Program-made: the position numbers and the translations under genes | Part shown: piece after piece, positions 31,890 to 39,807 of the stretch | How positions within the stretch are numbered: the first letter of the stretch is position 1 | How the letters are laid out: each line of letters begins with the position of its first letter | Source: Beijerinckiaceae bacterium | GTDB lineage: Bacteria > Pseudomonadota > Alphaproteobacteria > Rhizobiales > Beijerinckiaceae | Direction of reading: 5' to 3' | NCBI GenBank assembly: GCA_947474545.1 | Contig: CANJJI010000005.1 | Coordinates: 1-62,257 of the forward strand | DNA: 62,257 bases | Notes under the pieces: generated by a model | The model's input: only the letters and a program-made list of their open reading frames with translations | Told to the model about the DNA's origin: nothing | Database searches by the model: none

Positions 31890-32753
31890 TCAGCTCGCTT
31901 CACTTGCCGGCCGCAGCACCGGCTTTTCCCTTGCCTTCTCGGCTGCCGCCCGCGGCGACAGCGTTTCATCCCATAACTTCCCGATATAGCGGCTGGCGGT
32001 GACGCCATCGGAATCCGTGGAAGCCAGCCACAAGGCAGGGGCGATCATCACCTTGGGAGAAATCAGCGCCTGCCCGCGCGCGGCAGCTTCTGCGCGGCCG
32101 ATATCGCTGACAAAATCTGTGTCCGCCGCCCCGCCTGGCACCAGTGAATTGACTGTCACGCCGGTGCCCTCCAGATCTTGCGCCCAGATCAGCGTTTCCG
32201 CCTCGATTGCTGTCTTGCTGACGCCATAGGGCGAGTTCATCACCCGCTGCATCGTGTTGAGCGAGGTCGTGATGTTGATGATGCGGCCCCAGCCGGATTT
32301 GATCAGGTGCGGTGCAGCGAAATGTGCAACATAAAATGTGCCAATGACATTGGTGGTGATCGCAGTCGCCCATGCGACAGGATCAGCCTCGTGAAAGCGC
32401 AGCGATTTCGTGCCCGGCGCACGCTCGATATGAAGCGGCCCGCGCGCTGCATTGTTGATGAGAATATGCAGCCCGCCGAATGTCGCGATGGTTTCATCCA
32501 CAAGCTGACGGCATTGATCCATCAAGGTGATATCGCAGGCTGCCCCATGGCCGCGTCCAAAACCCTGCTGCCCATTCAGCTCCTGCGCTGTGGTCTTGGC
32601 GACGCCGCCATCGATATCGGCATAGACCACGTTGCAACCCGCGCCTTGCAGCGCCTGGCCCATGGTCTTGCCCAGGCCGCGTGCGCCGCCCGTAACAAGC
32701 GCAACGCGCCCGTCTAGCCGAATGTCACGGATGGATTTGAGTTCAACGGTCAT
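31890..32753 (-). CDS. Short-chain dehydrogenase/reductase
   Basis: A 287-residue classical SDR: TGGARGLG (about 21-28), NNAA, catalytic Ser in NITTSL and YGVSK. AGGAGC lies seven bases before the ATG. The C-terminus carries an extended helical tail (SPRAAAEKAREKPVLRP). Substrate unknown; upstream of the metE-like/pobA operon and in the same direction, 208 bases away. Confidence 0.88.
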   Translation of the reverse strand: MTVELKSIRDIRLDGRVALVTGGARGLGKTMGQALQGAGCNVVYADIDGGVAKTTAQELNGQQGFGRGHGAACDITLMDQCRQLVDETIATFGGLHILINNAARGPLHIERAPGTKSLRFHEADPVAWATAITTNVIGTFYVAHFAAPHLIKSGWGRIINITTSLNTMQRVMNSPYGVSKTAIEAETLIWAQDLEGTGVTVNSLVPGGAADTDFVSDIGRAEAAARGQALISPKVMIAPALWLASTDSDGVTASRYIGKLWDETLSPRAAAEKAREKPVLRPASEAS

Positions 32754-32778
32754 GTTGGGGCTCCTGTTCTGTTTTGCT

Positions 32779-32875
32779 TGTCATCCCGGAAAATCGCCCT
32801 ATGGCGATTTGTCCGGGATCGTATGCCGCATAAAATTTAGCGATCCGGGCTCTGCGCTTCGCTTGGCCGGGATGC
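32779..32875. repeat. Composite palindromic intergenic repeat, copy 2
   Basis: Same mosaic as 2835-2937: TGTCATCCCGGAAAAT at one end and GGCCGGGATG at the other, with an internal GTCCGGGATC block. This copy also holds a perfect hairpin AAATCGCC / GGCGATTT (32791-32810). It fills the 150-base gap between the SDR and the metallophosphoesterase. Confidence 0.7.
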
Positions 32876-32903
32876 ACTCAAATGATTGGATGGCGGAGGC
32901 TGA

Positions 32904-33668
32904 CTAAAGTAACCCCGCACCAAAATCTTCAGGCAGGTCCATGTATTCGCGGCTTACATCCACGCGGCCATTGCCCGAGAAGCGCACGATATTCACGCTG
33001 CGCGCATAATCCGGTGAGCCGGAATACCACGCGTGAATATCTCCGGTGCCGACTTTGACTTGCCGGTTCCAGTGGCCGAGCGCGATATAATCGGCGCCGG
33101 TCGCGAGGATCTCGTCATCGCCAATCAGCCACGAGGGGCGAAGTTTGGTCGAGCGGTCAGGCGTCGGCGTATAATGGCCATGCGCCATAGCTACCTGCCA
33201 GGTTGTCGAGCGTTCTCGCGCCTGCGCCAGCGGGTCCATATCCGAATAATCGCGGTGCGCGCGGCCCCAGACTTCCAGATTGAGTTTTGGGAAATGCACG
33301 GCCTCTTCGTGGGTCACGCCCAGAATGTGAAGGCAGTCCAGCCCGGCAAATGCTTTGTGATGAAAGACAGCATCTTCCGTCGCCGGATCATGATTGCCCG
33401 GCAGCAGCACGATAGGCATGTCGAACTCACGAATGACTTCGGCTGTGCGGTAAAGGATGGATTCCGGTAGCCGGTGGCAATCAAAGGTATCGCCGGCCAG
33501 CAGCAACACGTCCGCGTTCATCTTGCGCGCCGAGATCAGCGCGGCTCGCAATCCGCCTGCGCCATCGCCGCCAAACAGCCGCGCAGTATAATCATGATCG
33601 ACATGCACGTCTGATGCGTGTGCGAGAATGACCTCGCGGGACGTACCGTTATTTTCGCTGTCTGTCAC
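32904..33668 (-). CDS. Metallophosphoesterase (calcineurin-like)
   Basis: A 254-residue calcineurin-like phosphoesterase. The dimetal motifs are ASDVHVDHD (18-26), LAGDTFD, LPGNHDP and a late GHWNRQ together with MAHGHY. The arrangement resembles SbcD/Mre11-type exonuclease domains as well as generic phosphodiesterases, but no SbcC partner is adjacent. Substrate cannot be told. Minus strand, 36 bases upstream of an orphan Bug-type protein gene. Confidence 0.85.
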   Translation of the reverse strand: MTDSENNGTSREVILAHASDVHVDHDYTARLFGGDGAGGLRAALISARKMNADVLLLAGDTFDCHRLPESILYRTAEVIREFDMPIVLLPGNHDPATEDAVFHHKAFAGLDCLHILGVTHEEAVHFPKLNLEVWGRAHRDYSDMDPLAQARERSTTWQVAMAHGHYTPTPDRSTKLRPSWLIGDDEILATGADYIALGHWNRQVKVGTGDIHAWYSGSPDYARSVNIVRFSGNGRVDVSREYMDLPEDFGAGLL

Positions 33669-33704
33669 TGAGGCGATCTTTCATGGCTTGCAAGCGCCGG
33701 TGAT

Positions 33705-34781
33705 TTACCGGTTTTTTGGTGGATTGGCGATATACTTTTCCAGAAAGTCCCGGGTCTTTGCGGGCAACACGAGCGTCTTGCGCACTTTGGGGCCGACGCT
33801 TGCATCGGCCGTCCATTCGGGAACAAACCCGAATGTCTTGAGCGCATCTTCGCCATAGGCCTTGTCATGATTCAATTTGTTGATCGCAGATTCAAGCGCT
33901 GCCGCCGCTTCTTTCGGCACACCCGGCGGCATGACAATCAGCCGCTGCATGGCGCCATTGAGCGCTATGATCGTTTTGTAAATTTCCCACAACTCCCCTT
34001 CGGGCAGCTTTCCATTGATCTTTTGATAGAGCTCGTGAAAGGGCAGGATATTGAGCCCTGCCGTTTGTGACGTGGTGGAGAATTTTTCGCCGTCGTAATT
34101 GGGGTCGTAGAAGACACCTATAGCTTCGCCCTTGCCGACAAGCTGCGGCTCAATGACGGAGCGATAACTGGGCGGCGATTCCGAATAGAAATTGATTTCG
34201 CCATTCTGGAATGCGATGCGAGCCCCTGCCGAACCCTTGTAGGCGGTGACGTAACCGTATTTCACGCCAAGCATGTCGAGGGTGAGGCGCAGCAGAATGT
34301 CCTTGGCATTGTCGATGCCGAGCCCACCCGAAATGATGTTCTGGCCCTTCACCACGTCGACAGCGCTTTTCAGCCCCGGTTTGATATCAGTGCGCATGAA
34401 ATAGATGCTTGTGCCCGGCTGATAGGCCACGAACGTGTAATCGATATAATCAACACGCCTTGATTGGGGTTTCAGGGCATATTGAAACGCGGTGCCGGTC
34501 AGATAACCAAACATCGTGCCGTCTTTCGGCGCTATCTCGCCGAGATAATTGGTGCCGGTGATTCCGCCCGCGCCATCCATATTCTGTACAATCACTGAAC
34601 GCACACCCGGCAGATGATTGGGTAGATGCCGCATCAGCACGCGCGCCTCAATGTCTGTGGGCCCGCCAGCAGCATAATTGACCAGAATGATAACGCGCTT
34701 GTCCTTATAGAAATCGTCAGCAGCAAAAACAGGTGACGCAAATAAAATCAACGCAGCGGCGCGCAGGAACATCTTCATCAT
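33705..34781 (-). CDS. TctC/Bug-type substrate-binding protein, orphan (A)
   Basis: A 358-residue periplasmic binding protein with a Sec signal peptide (cleavage after VFAA, about residue 21). Features: VNYAAGGPTDIEARVLMRH, VQNMDGAGGITGTNYLG, and LEKYIANPPKNR at the end. It belongs to the tripartite-tricarboxylate-transporter receptor group, although diverged. Adjacent to a second such gene 30 bases away with no membrane subunits, so pairing with distant transporters or an accessory function is inferred. Confidence 0.85.
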   Translation of the reverse strand: MMKMFLRAAALILFASPVFAADDFYKDKRVIILVNYAAGGPTDIEARVLMRHLPNHLPGVRSVIVQNMDGAGGITGTNYLGEIAPKDGTMFGYLTGTAFQYALKPQSRRVDYIDYTFVAYQPGTSIYFMRTDIKPGLKSAVDVVKGQNIISGGLGIDNAKDILLRLTLDMLGVKYGYVTAYKGSAGARIAFQNGEINFYSESPPSYRSVIEPQLVGKGEAIGVFYDPNYDGEKFSTTSQTAGLNILPFHELYQKINGKLPEGELWEIYKTIIALNGAMQRLIVMPPGVPKEAAAALESAINKLNHDKAYGEDALKTFGFVPEWTADASVGPKVRKTLVLPAKTRDFLEKYIANPPKNR

Positions 34782-34811
34782 AGGCCCCTCCCGAAGATTG
34801 ACTTGGCTACA

Positions 34812-35852
34812 TCAATAATACTTGTCCATGATGATATGCTGGATCAGCTTCTGGCGCTCGGCAGGAATGTTGGAAAGGTCGAACTTGCGGACGATCTCCG
34901 TCATTTCTTCCGGCGTTCCATAAAGCGCGGGCTGGCGTGCCTTCTCGAATGTTTCCAGCGCCTCGGGATCGGTAAGGATCTCGCGCGATATCCGTCTGAG
35001 ATAGGCGAGCTTCTCCGCTTCCATGCCGGGCGGCACGATCAGTAACCGGCCGAGTTTGCGAATGTCGTCACGAAAGTCGAGCCATTCCTGTTGCTCTGCG
35101 TTGAGTTGCAACGCTTCAAAAATCGTCGGCACATCCTTGAACAGTTTTGAGCGTTCGCGCGATGTGACGACAATGGCGCGTAATTGACCGCCCTGCGCAT
35201 AGCGCTCAGAGGAATCCTCGACCAGGATTGTCCCATCCACTTCGCCACGCACGGCGGCCAGCGCCACATCGACGGAGGATTTGTAGCCGATGGTGATCTT
35301 GCAGGGGATATTCAGCGCATGGCACATGAACGCGACAGTGTCCGATGAGCCGTCCGTCTTGCCGTTGGAGCCAATCTGCAAGGTTCGCCCGGAGGCAATC
35401 AATTCGCCAATTGTCTTGTAGGGCATCGAAGGATGCACGATCAGCAAGCGAGGGCCGGTGTTCACTCGCGCCAGGATCGGAAACTCTGCAAGTTTGAAAC
35501 GAATGCCTTGTCCACCCGAAAGTTGCCCCAGCAATGCACCTTCGGCTGGCGCCAGCATCATCGTCAGTCCGTCAGGCGCCTGCGTCCAAACGTGGTTCAT
35601 AGCGGTCATCATGCCAGCTCCAGGCCGCGCTTCGACCACGACCTTCGCGCCGAGCTTCTGCTCGAAATAGGGTGCCAGCATACGCGAGTAGAGATCGTAG
35701 CCTGAGCCACCCGAACCGCCATTGACGAGCCTGACGATCTTGCCCTTGAAAAAGTCTTGCGGGGTTTCAGCCCGCGCCGCGTTCGCAAGGCAAATCAGCA
35801 TCGCTGACGTTGCTGCAATTGCGAATTTCGACAAAAAAGACTTGGCGGCCAC
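34812..35852 (-). CDS. TctC/Bug-type substrate-binding protein, orphan (B)
   Basis: A 346-residue periplasmic protein starting at GTG with GGGGGGAA upstream; the in-frame ATG at 35924 is less likely. Signal peptide with ANAARAE cleavage. Features: VRLVNGGSGGSGYDLYSRML and VVVEARPGAGMMTAMNHV. It is 26-30% like copy (A) by eye only; no alignment was made. The gene order B then A on the minus strand suggests an operon. Confidence 0.83.
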   Translation of the reverse strand: MAAKSFLSKFAIAATSAMLICLANAARAETPQDFFKGKIVRLVNGGSGGSGYDLYSRMLAPYFEQKLGAKVVVEARPGAGMMTAMNHVWTQAPDGLTMMLAPAEGALLGQLSGGQGIRFKLAEFPILARVNTGPRLLIVHPSMPYKTIGELIASGRTLQIGSNGKTDGSSDTVAFMCHALNIPCKITIGYKSSVDVALAAVRGEVDGTILVEDSSERYAQGGQLRAIVVTSRERSKLFKDVPTIFEALQLNAEQQEWLDFRDDIRKLGRLLIVPPGMEAEKLAYLRRISREILTDPEALETFEKARQPALYGTPEEMTEIVRKFDLSNIPAERQKLIQHIIMDKYY

Positions 35853-35982
35853 GCGCTTCCCCCCGGGTCCCGCTCTTGTTTTGGCGCGATCGCCTGCGGA
35901 TGGGCCAAGGCTAGTCTGCAACAACCATCATTGGCAAGTTTTCCATTCTCGCACCTTACCGGCTCGGACGGACCCCAGATGC

Positions 35983-36007
35983 AAAAAAGCGCCCGGGTGT
36001 GGGCGCT
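35983..36007 (-). terminator. Rho-independent terminator after the small secreted protein
   Basis: On the minus strand, stem AGCGCCC / GGGCGCT with a six-base loop is followed by six T residues. It lies about 40 bases after the stop of the 36048-36338 gene and separates it from the Bug gene. Confidence 0.8.
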
Positions 36008-36047
36008 TGGGAGGGGGCGAAGGGGAGCCGCCGTATCGGGCGGGGGG

Positions 36048-36338
36048 TTACTTGCCTTCAAAGCCGGTAGGATTGACGGGCGTATTGAACAACGGGATCA
36101 CGCGGACCTGACGGCGCGGCTGCGCGGAAGTTTCGTTGATCGACATCCGCAATTCGCCAAACGGGCTCTGTGCCGAAGCCAGAACGATCTGCTGACCCTG
36201 CTGCTTGGAGGGCGTCTGGGCACTCACGGCTAAAGTGCCGGCGCCAAGAATGGCGGCGATGGCGGCGGCTGAAAAGATCATGCCCTTGGCGTTGTTGCTA
36301 TGGGTGATTGTCGAATGCTTCTGGCTGCGCTTGAACAT
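36048..36338 (-). CDS. Small secreted protein of unknown function
   Basis: A 96-residue protein. The N-terminus is basic (MFKRSQKHS), then a hydrophobic stretch GMIFSAAAIAAILGAGTLAV and an AQTP cleavage region near residue 42. The mature part is polar and Gln-rich, ending in FNTPVNPTGFEGK. GGGGG precedes the ATG at 36338. No family recognised. It is followed by a good terminator and preceded by two hairpins in the divergent promoter region. Confidence 0.7.
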   Translation of the reverse strand: MFKRSQKHSTITHSNNAKGMIFSAAAIAAILGAGTLAVSAQTPSKQQGQQIVLASAQSPFGELRMSINETSAQPRRQVRVIPLFNTPVNPTGFEGK

Positions 36339-36375
36339 TGTTATTCCCCCTGTTGGCGACCGGGCGGCCCGATCT

Positions 36376-36428
36376 GATGGGGGGACAATGCCCCATCCCG
36401 GTCCAGGCGGATGTGCGTTCGCGCACAT
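36376..36428. promoter_or_regulatory. Two hairpins in the divergent region 36339-36514
   Basis: GATGGGG / CCCCATC (36376-36397) and ATGTGCG-TTCG-CGCACAT (36411-36428) lie between the small secreted protein gene (minus) and the DMT transporter gene (plus). The second has a UUCG tetraloop and is self-complementary as DNA, so could be an operator or RNA hairpin. Confidence 0.4.
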
Positions 36429-36514
36429 GGGGGAAATCGGCCAAATCGGAATCGGGTGGCGGAAGAGCCGCATGCTGCTAAACGCAGGGCGCGAAACCAC
36501 CGGAGCCGCAGATA

Positions 36515-37426
36515 ATGAAACTTTTCGGACCTTTCATGGTCTTGCTATTCTGTTTGTCTCAGGCCTTTCGGGATGTTTATCTCGGCAATGTGTTCCAGCG
36601 GGTCGATTTCCTCGCTGTTATTCTGCTGGCGTTCATTCCATCTTCGATTTTCTTTGCCGCCTTTTCTGTGTGGCGAACGCCCAGCGATTGGCCCAGGCTC
36701 GCCAGCCAGTGGCGCACGATATTGGCCATGAACATCACCACGGGTCTGGCGTGGACATCCTATTTCTTCGGTCTCGCCAGTCTCGAACCGGCGGTAGTTA
36801 ATACGCTTCATTCGGGCATCGGGCCGTTAACGGTTATTTTGCTGGCGCTCGCAGGTTTTGCAATTGCCGGAAAATCCTCGATTACCCGCGCGGAAGCCTG
36901 GTGCCATGCGGGAACAGCGCTGACGCTGGCCGGATTATGGGCGATCGTGCTTTGCGGCTGGTCAGGTGTCGCCAGTGCAAAAGGCGGCAGTCTCCTCGCT
37001 TTGTCACTGCTCGTGATGAGTGGAACGTCGATCACGATCTCCCACCTGTATTCAAAGCGCATGCATGAAGCTGGTTTTGGTTCTGAGACGATCACAGCTG
37101 TTCGTTATGGTTTCATCATCATCGGCGCCGCCATCGCCATGGCTGTCAGGGGGAATGTCAGTGGCGTTGCTGGTGTTGGCGATGGCTTCGTTCTGGGCGC
37201 TGCTGCGGCGCTTCTGATTGCGTTGCCGCTCTATATTCTGCAGCTAGGCGTTTCCCGTACCCCGCAACTCACTGCCCATGTCATCAGATCTCTGGGACCT
37301 GTATTCGTATTCGCGCTTGAACAGCTGGATGGAAGACTCTCGTTATCTCTACCTGTGTTGGCGATGATCCTTCTCTATTCTGCGTTCGTGATCGCGGCCA
37401 ACATAACGCATGGCTGGCGTTCATAA
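36515..37426 (+). CDS. EamA/DMT-superfamily transporter
   Basis: A 303-residue inner-membrane protein with about ten hydrophobic helices in two EamA-like halves. Recognisable parts are the LEPAVVNTLHSGIGPLTVILL segment in the first half and VRYGFIIIGAAIAM plus LGPVFVFALEQL in the second. Likely exporter of a metabolite; substrate unknown. ATG follows CCGCAGATA, with only a weak Shine-Dalgarno; the start could be a few codons away. Confidence 0.85.
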   Translation: MKLFGPFMVLLFCLSQAFRDVYLGNVFQRVDFLAVILLAFIPSSIFFAAFSVWRTPSDWPRLASQWRTILAMNITTGLAWTSYFFGLASLEPAVVNTLHSGIGPLTVILLALAGFAIAGKSSITRAEAWCHAGTALTLAGLWAIVLCGWSGVASAKGGSLLALSLLVMSGTSITISHLYSKRMHEAGFGSETITAVRYGFIIIGAAIAMAVRGNVSGVAGVGDGFVLGAAAALLIALPLYILQLGVSRTPQLTAHVIRSLGPVFVFALEQLDGRLSLSLPVLAMILLYSAFVIAANITHGWRS

Positions 37427-37553
37427 ACTGCATATGAATTGCGGCGGGATGCGGAAATGTAAGTGCGAAATTATGGCGAATAAGCTGTTTGGACACAAAG
37501 ACAACACAACAGTTAATGGAAACTCATTCTTTCTGCCGCTAATTCCGGCAAAT

Positions 37554-37571
37554 ATGAATTCACATGAATTC
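37554..37571. repeat. Tandem ATGAATTC direct repeat
   Basis: Two ATGAATTC blocks 10 bases apart, one helical turn, lie about 110 bases before the small secreted protein start. The surrounding 254-base gap also has a CAACGC / GCGTTG hairpin (37636-37653). Possible regulatory site only. Confidence 0.3.
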
Positions 37572-37680
37572 TGCGTCATGTACGTTGCCGAAAGTTAACT
37601 GGCGTTGCAATGCGGCGAGGATCATATGCAGTGCGTCAACGCCTGAACGCGTTGAGGCAAGAACTGGAAAGGCAAATAAC

Positions 37681-37911
37681 ATGAAAAAGCTCTCAACAAC
37701 TGTTGCAGCCACTGCAATGTCCATTGCAATTGTTGGCGCCTTCTCGATTCCCGCGTCCGCCCAGACGCATGTTGCGCACCGGCGCGCGATTCACAGCTCC
37801 ACCACAGCCGCTCCTGCGAACGAGACGATGGACTATCGCTTTCTCTCCGTGGACGATATTCGCGCGAACTATCCGCAAGAGCGCTATATGAACGCCTACA
37901 CGCAGGATTAA
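37681..37911 (+). CDS. Small secreted protein, 76 residues
   Basis: Starts at ATG 37681 after GGAAAGG; an upstream in-frame ATG at 37564 is not supported. A clear Sec signal peptide with ASAQT cleavage about residue 28, then a 48-residue mature part (HVAHRRAIHSSTTAAP, DYRFLSVDDIRANYPQERYM). No family recognised. It is followed by a strong terminator. Two more small secreted genes follow downstream. Confidence 0.7.
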   Translation: MKKLSTTVAATAMSIAIVGAFSIPASAQTHVAHRRAIHSSTTAAPANETMDYRFLSVDDIRANYPQERYMNAYTQD

Positions 37912-37941
37912 GCTTTGATGCATTGCGGAATTTGAATATTT

Positions 37942-37967
37942 GGAGCCCCGCATGCGGGGCTCCTTTT
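37942..37967 (+). terminator. Rho-independent terminator
   Basis: Perfect 10-bp stem GGAGCCCCGC / GCGGGGCTCC with a two-base centre, then TTTT. It ends transcription of the 76-residue secreted protein gene. Confidence 0.88.
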
Positions 37968-38286
37968 GTTGTGGGCCCGATCGGGTGGTTCATGCGCTCA
38001 TCAATTCATAGAGCGAGCTGACAATAGCGATAAAATATAGTCATTTTTTTTGAAATGTACCCCCGGTATTCACTACACGTCATTATTCAATGCAGATGCA
38101 AAATAATATGACGCATCTCACGCACCTGCGTTCACTGGTGACATCTCAGTCAAGCGGACGTGATGAAAATCACGCGGGTGTCATTAGCTGTTGATGAGAG
38201 ATGGCGTGTATCAATCACGTCAGCGGCGCACAAAGCGTCTCTGACACAAACAGACAAGTCACCGCTAGATCATACAGGAGAAAGTC
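37968..38286. other. Long non-coding leader region before a small secreted protein
   Basis: A 319-base stretch with no supported gene. It contains a T-rich run near 38044, a CGTGAT-GAAA-ATCACG hairpin with a GAAA loop (38159-38174), and an ACGCA / TGCGT pair (38111-38131). These may be regulatory, or the region may encode a small RNA. Confidence 0.3.
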
Positions 38287-38511
38287 ATGAAAACTTTTGC
38301 AAAGTCGCTCGTTGCTGCCACTGCAGCATTCGCTGGTTTTGGCGCTCTTACTCTGCCCGCCTTTGCAGACAATACGATGAATGCGCCTGCATACTATCGC
38401 GCTGATTCAAAGCCGTTCGTGTCAACTCATAGCCGCACTGTGATTGACACCATGCAGCGTGATCCGCGCAACAGCGCTTCGAAGGATGGCCGCGGTTATA
38501 CATTCAATTAA
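38287..38511 (+). CDS. Small secreted protein with C-terminal DPRNSAS motif (copy 1)
   Basis: A 74-residue protein. Sec signal peptide ends at ALTLPAFADN (about residue 28). The mature part of about 46 residues ends in DPRNSASKDGRGYTFN. AGGAGA precedes the ATG. The same C-terminal pattern is found in the next gene, in which the last residues are GYTWN. Not recognised from any characterised family. Confidence 0.75.
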   Translation: MKTFAKSLVAATAAFAGFGALTLPAFADNTMNAPAYYRADSKPFVSTHSRTVIDTMQRDPRNSASKDGRGYTFN

Positions 38512-38569
38512 GCCGCTTTCGAGCAATCACTCGTCGCAATGTTCATCGTGAACTAAACAGGAGATCAAA

Positions 38570-38767
38570 ATGCTTAAACTTTCCAGAATGCTTCTTGCTG
38601 CAGCTCCGGTCGCTCTGGTGATATTCGCAGGGTTCAGCCTTCCTGCGGCTGCACAGTCGCGCCAGGGAGCGTCGGTACATCATGACATGACATATTCGGC
38701 GACGGCTCAGCCTGCTGATCCGCGCAACAGCGCTTCGCGCGGCGGGACAGGTTACACTTGGAACTGA
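38570..38767 (+). CDS. Small secreted protein with C-terminal DPRNSAS motif (copy 2)
   Basis: A 65-residue paralogue. Signal peptide ends at LPAAAQS (about residue 29). The mature part of about 36 residues ends in DPRNSASRGGTGYTWN. AGGAGA lies before the ATG, as for copy 1. Spacing of 58 bases to copy 1 suggests co-transcription. A GC-rich hairpin follows. Confidence 0.75.
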   Translation: MLKLSRMLLAAAPVALVIFAGFSLPAAAQSRQGASVHHDMTYSATAQPADPRNSASRGGTGYTWN

Positions 38768-38787
38768 ATGATCTGTCCGTTTTTGAT

Positions 38788-38817
38788 GACAGGGCCCCCG
38801 GGCCCTGTCCGCATTTT
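38788..38817 (+). terminator. GC-rich hairpin terminator
   Basis: Stem GACAGGGCCC / GGGCCCTGTC (38788-38809) with TTTT at 38814-38817. It ends the small secreted gene pair. Confidence 0.7.
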
Positions 38818-38898
38818 GTGGACTGCCTGACAATTCCCATGACAATTTGATCCGGTCGCCGTCTGCGATATAACCCCATCAAGCTAGGGGGAACGGCA

Positions 38899-39804
38899 AT
38901 GAATGACACAGATCTTGTCCACGACCGGACATTGTTGAAGGCGACCGGGATTCCCGATCAACTCTCGCCGCTCGTGCGCCGCTTGATTGCGCCCAATCCT
39001 TCGCCCTTCACATTCACGGGAACCTGCAGCTACATACTTGGCAGGGGCAGTGTCGCCATCGTCGATCCCGGTCCGGACAGCCCCGAACATTTAGCTGCCA
39101 TGCTGGCGTCGATCCAGGGTGAAACGCTCGATACGATTCTCGTCACGCACACCCATCGTGATCATTCGCCGGGCGCAGCCGCATTGAAGGCTGCGACGGG
39201 CGCGCGCATCATTGGCTGTGCGCCGCATGTGGAAATCAAGGGCGATCCGTCAGGCAGACTCGATGCGAGCCACGATATGGAATACGCGCCGGACACCGTA
39301 ATGCGGGATGGCGATATTCACGAAGGCGCCGGTTTCACGCTGGAAGCGATTCACACGCCTGGCCATGCATCCAATCATCTGTGTTTCGCGATTCGCGAGG
39401 ACAATAGTGTGTTGTGTGGGGATCACGTCATGGCCTGGTCTACCACCATCGTCTCGCCGCCAGATGGTGTAATGAGCGAATACATGGCTTCTCTGGAAAA
39501 GCTCGGGCAGCGTGAGGAAGTGGTCTTTTATCCCGGCCACGGCGCTGCAATCGCAGAACCTCGCCGCTATATGCGCGCACTGGCCCATCACAGGCGTATG
39601 CGCGAACAGGCTATTCTGCGCGAGATCGGCAAGAATGCGCTGGCTATTCCCGCACTGGTAGAGCGCATTTACACAGGGTTAGACGAGCGGCTGAAAAAAG
39701 CTGCCGCGCTATCGGTTCTGGCGCATATGGAAGACCTTGTTGCGCGCAAGCTCATCCATGCAGACGGTCCCGCAACGCTCGAAGCCGTCTATCATAGCGT
39801 GTGA
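38899..39804 (+). CDS. MBL-fold metallo-hydrolase (LACTB2/RNase-like group)
   Basis: A 301-residue metallo-beta-lactamase-fold enzyme. Dizinc motif HTHRDH (about 80), then GHASNHL, a metal Asp in LCGDHVM and GHG near the C-terminal part of the domain; a winged-helix-like tail follows (YTGLDERLKKAAALSVLAHMEDLVARKL). This matches the LACTB2-type group, some of which are endoribonucleases. AGGGGG lies before the ATG. Physiological substrate unknown. Confidence 0.88.
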   Translation: MNDTDLVHDRTLLKATGIPDQLSPLVRRLIAPNPSPFTFTGTCSYILGRGSVAIVDPGPDSPEHLAAMLASIQGETLDTILVTHTHRDHSPGAAALKAATGARIIGCAPHVEIKGDPSGRLDASHDMEYAPDTVMRDGDIHEGAGFTLEAIHTPGHASNHLCFAIREDNSVLCGDHVMAWSTTIVSPPDGVMSEYMASLEKLGQREEVVFYPGHGAAIAEPRRYMRALAHHRRMREQAILREIGKNALAIPALVERIYTGLDERLKKAAALSVLAHMEDLVARKLIHADGPATLEAVYHSV

Positions 39805-39807
39805 ACG

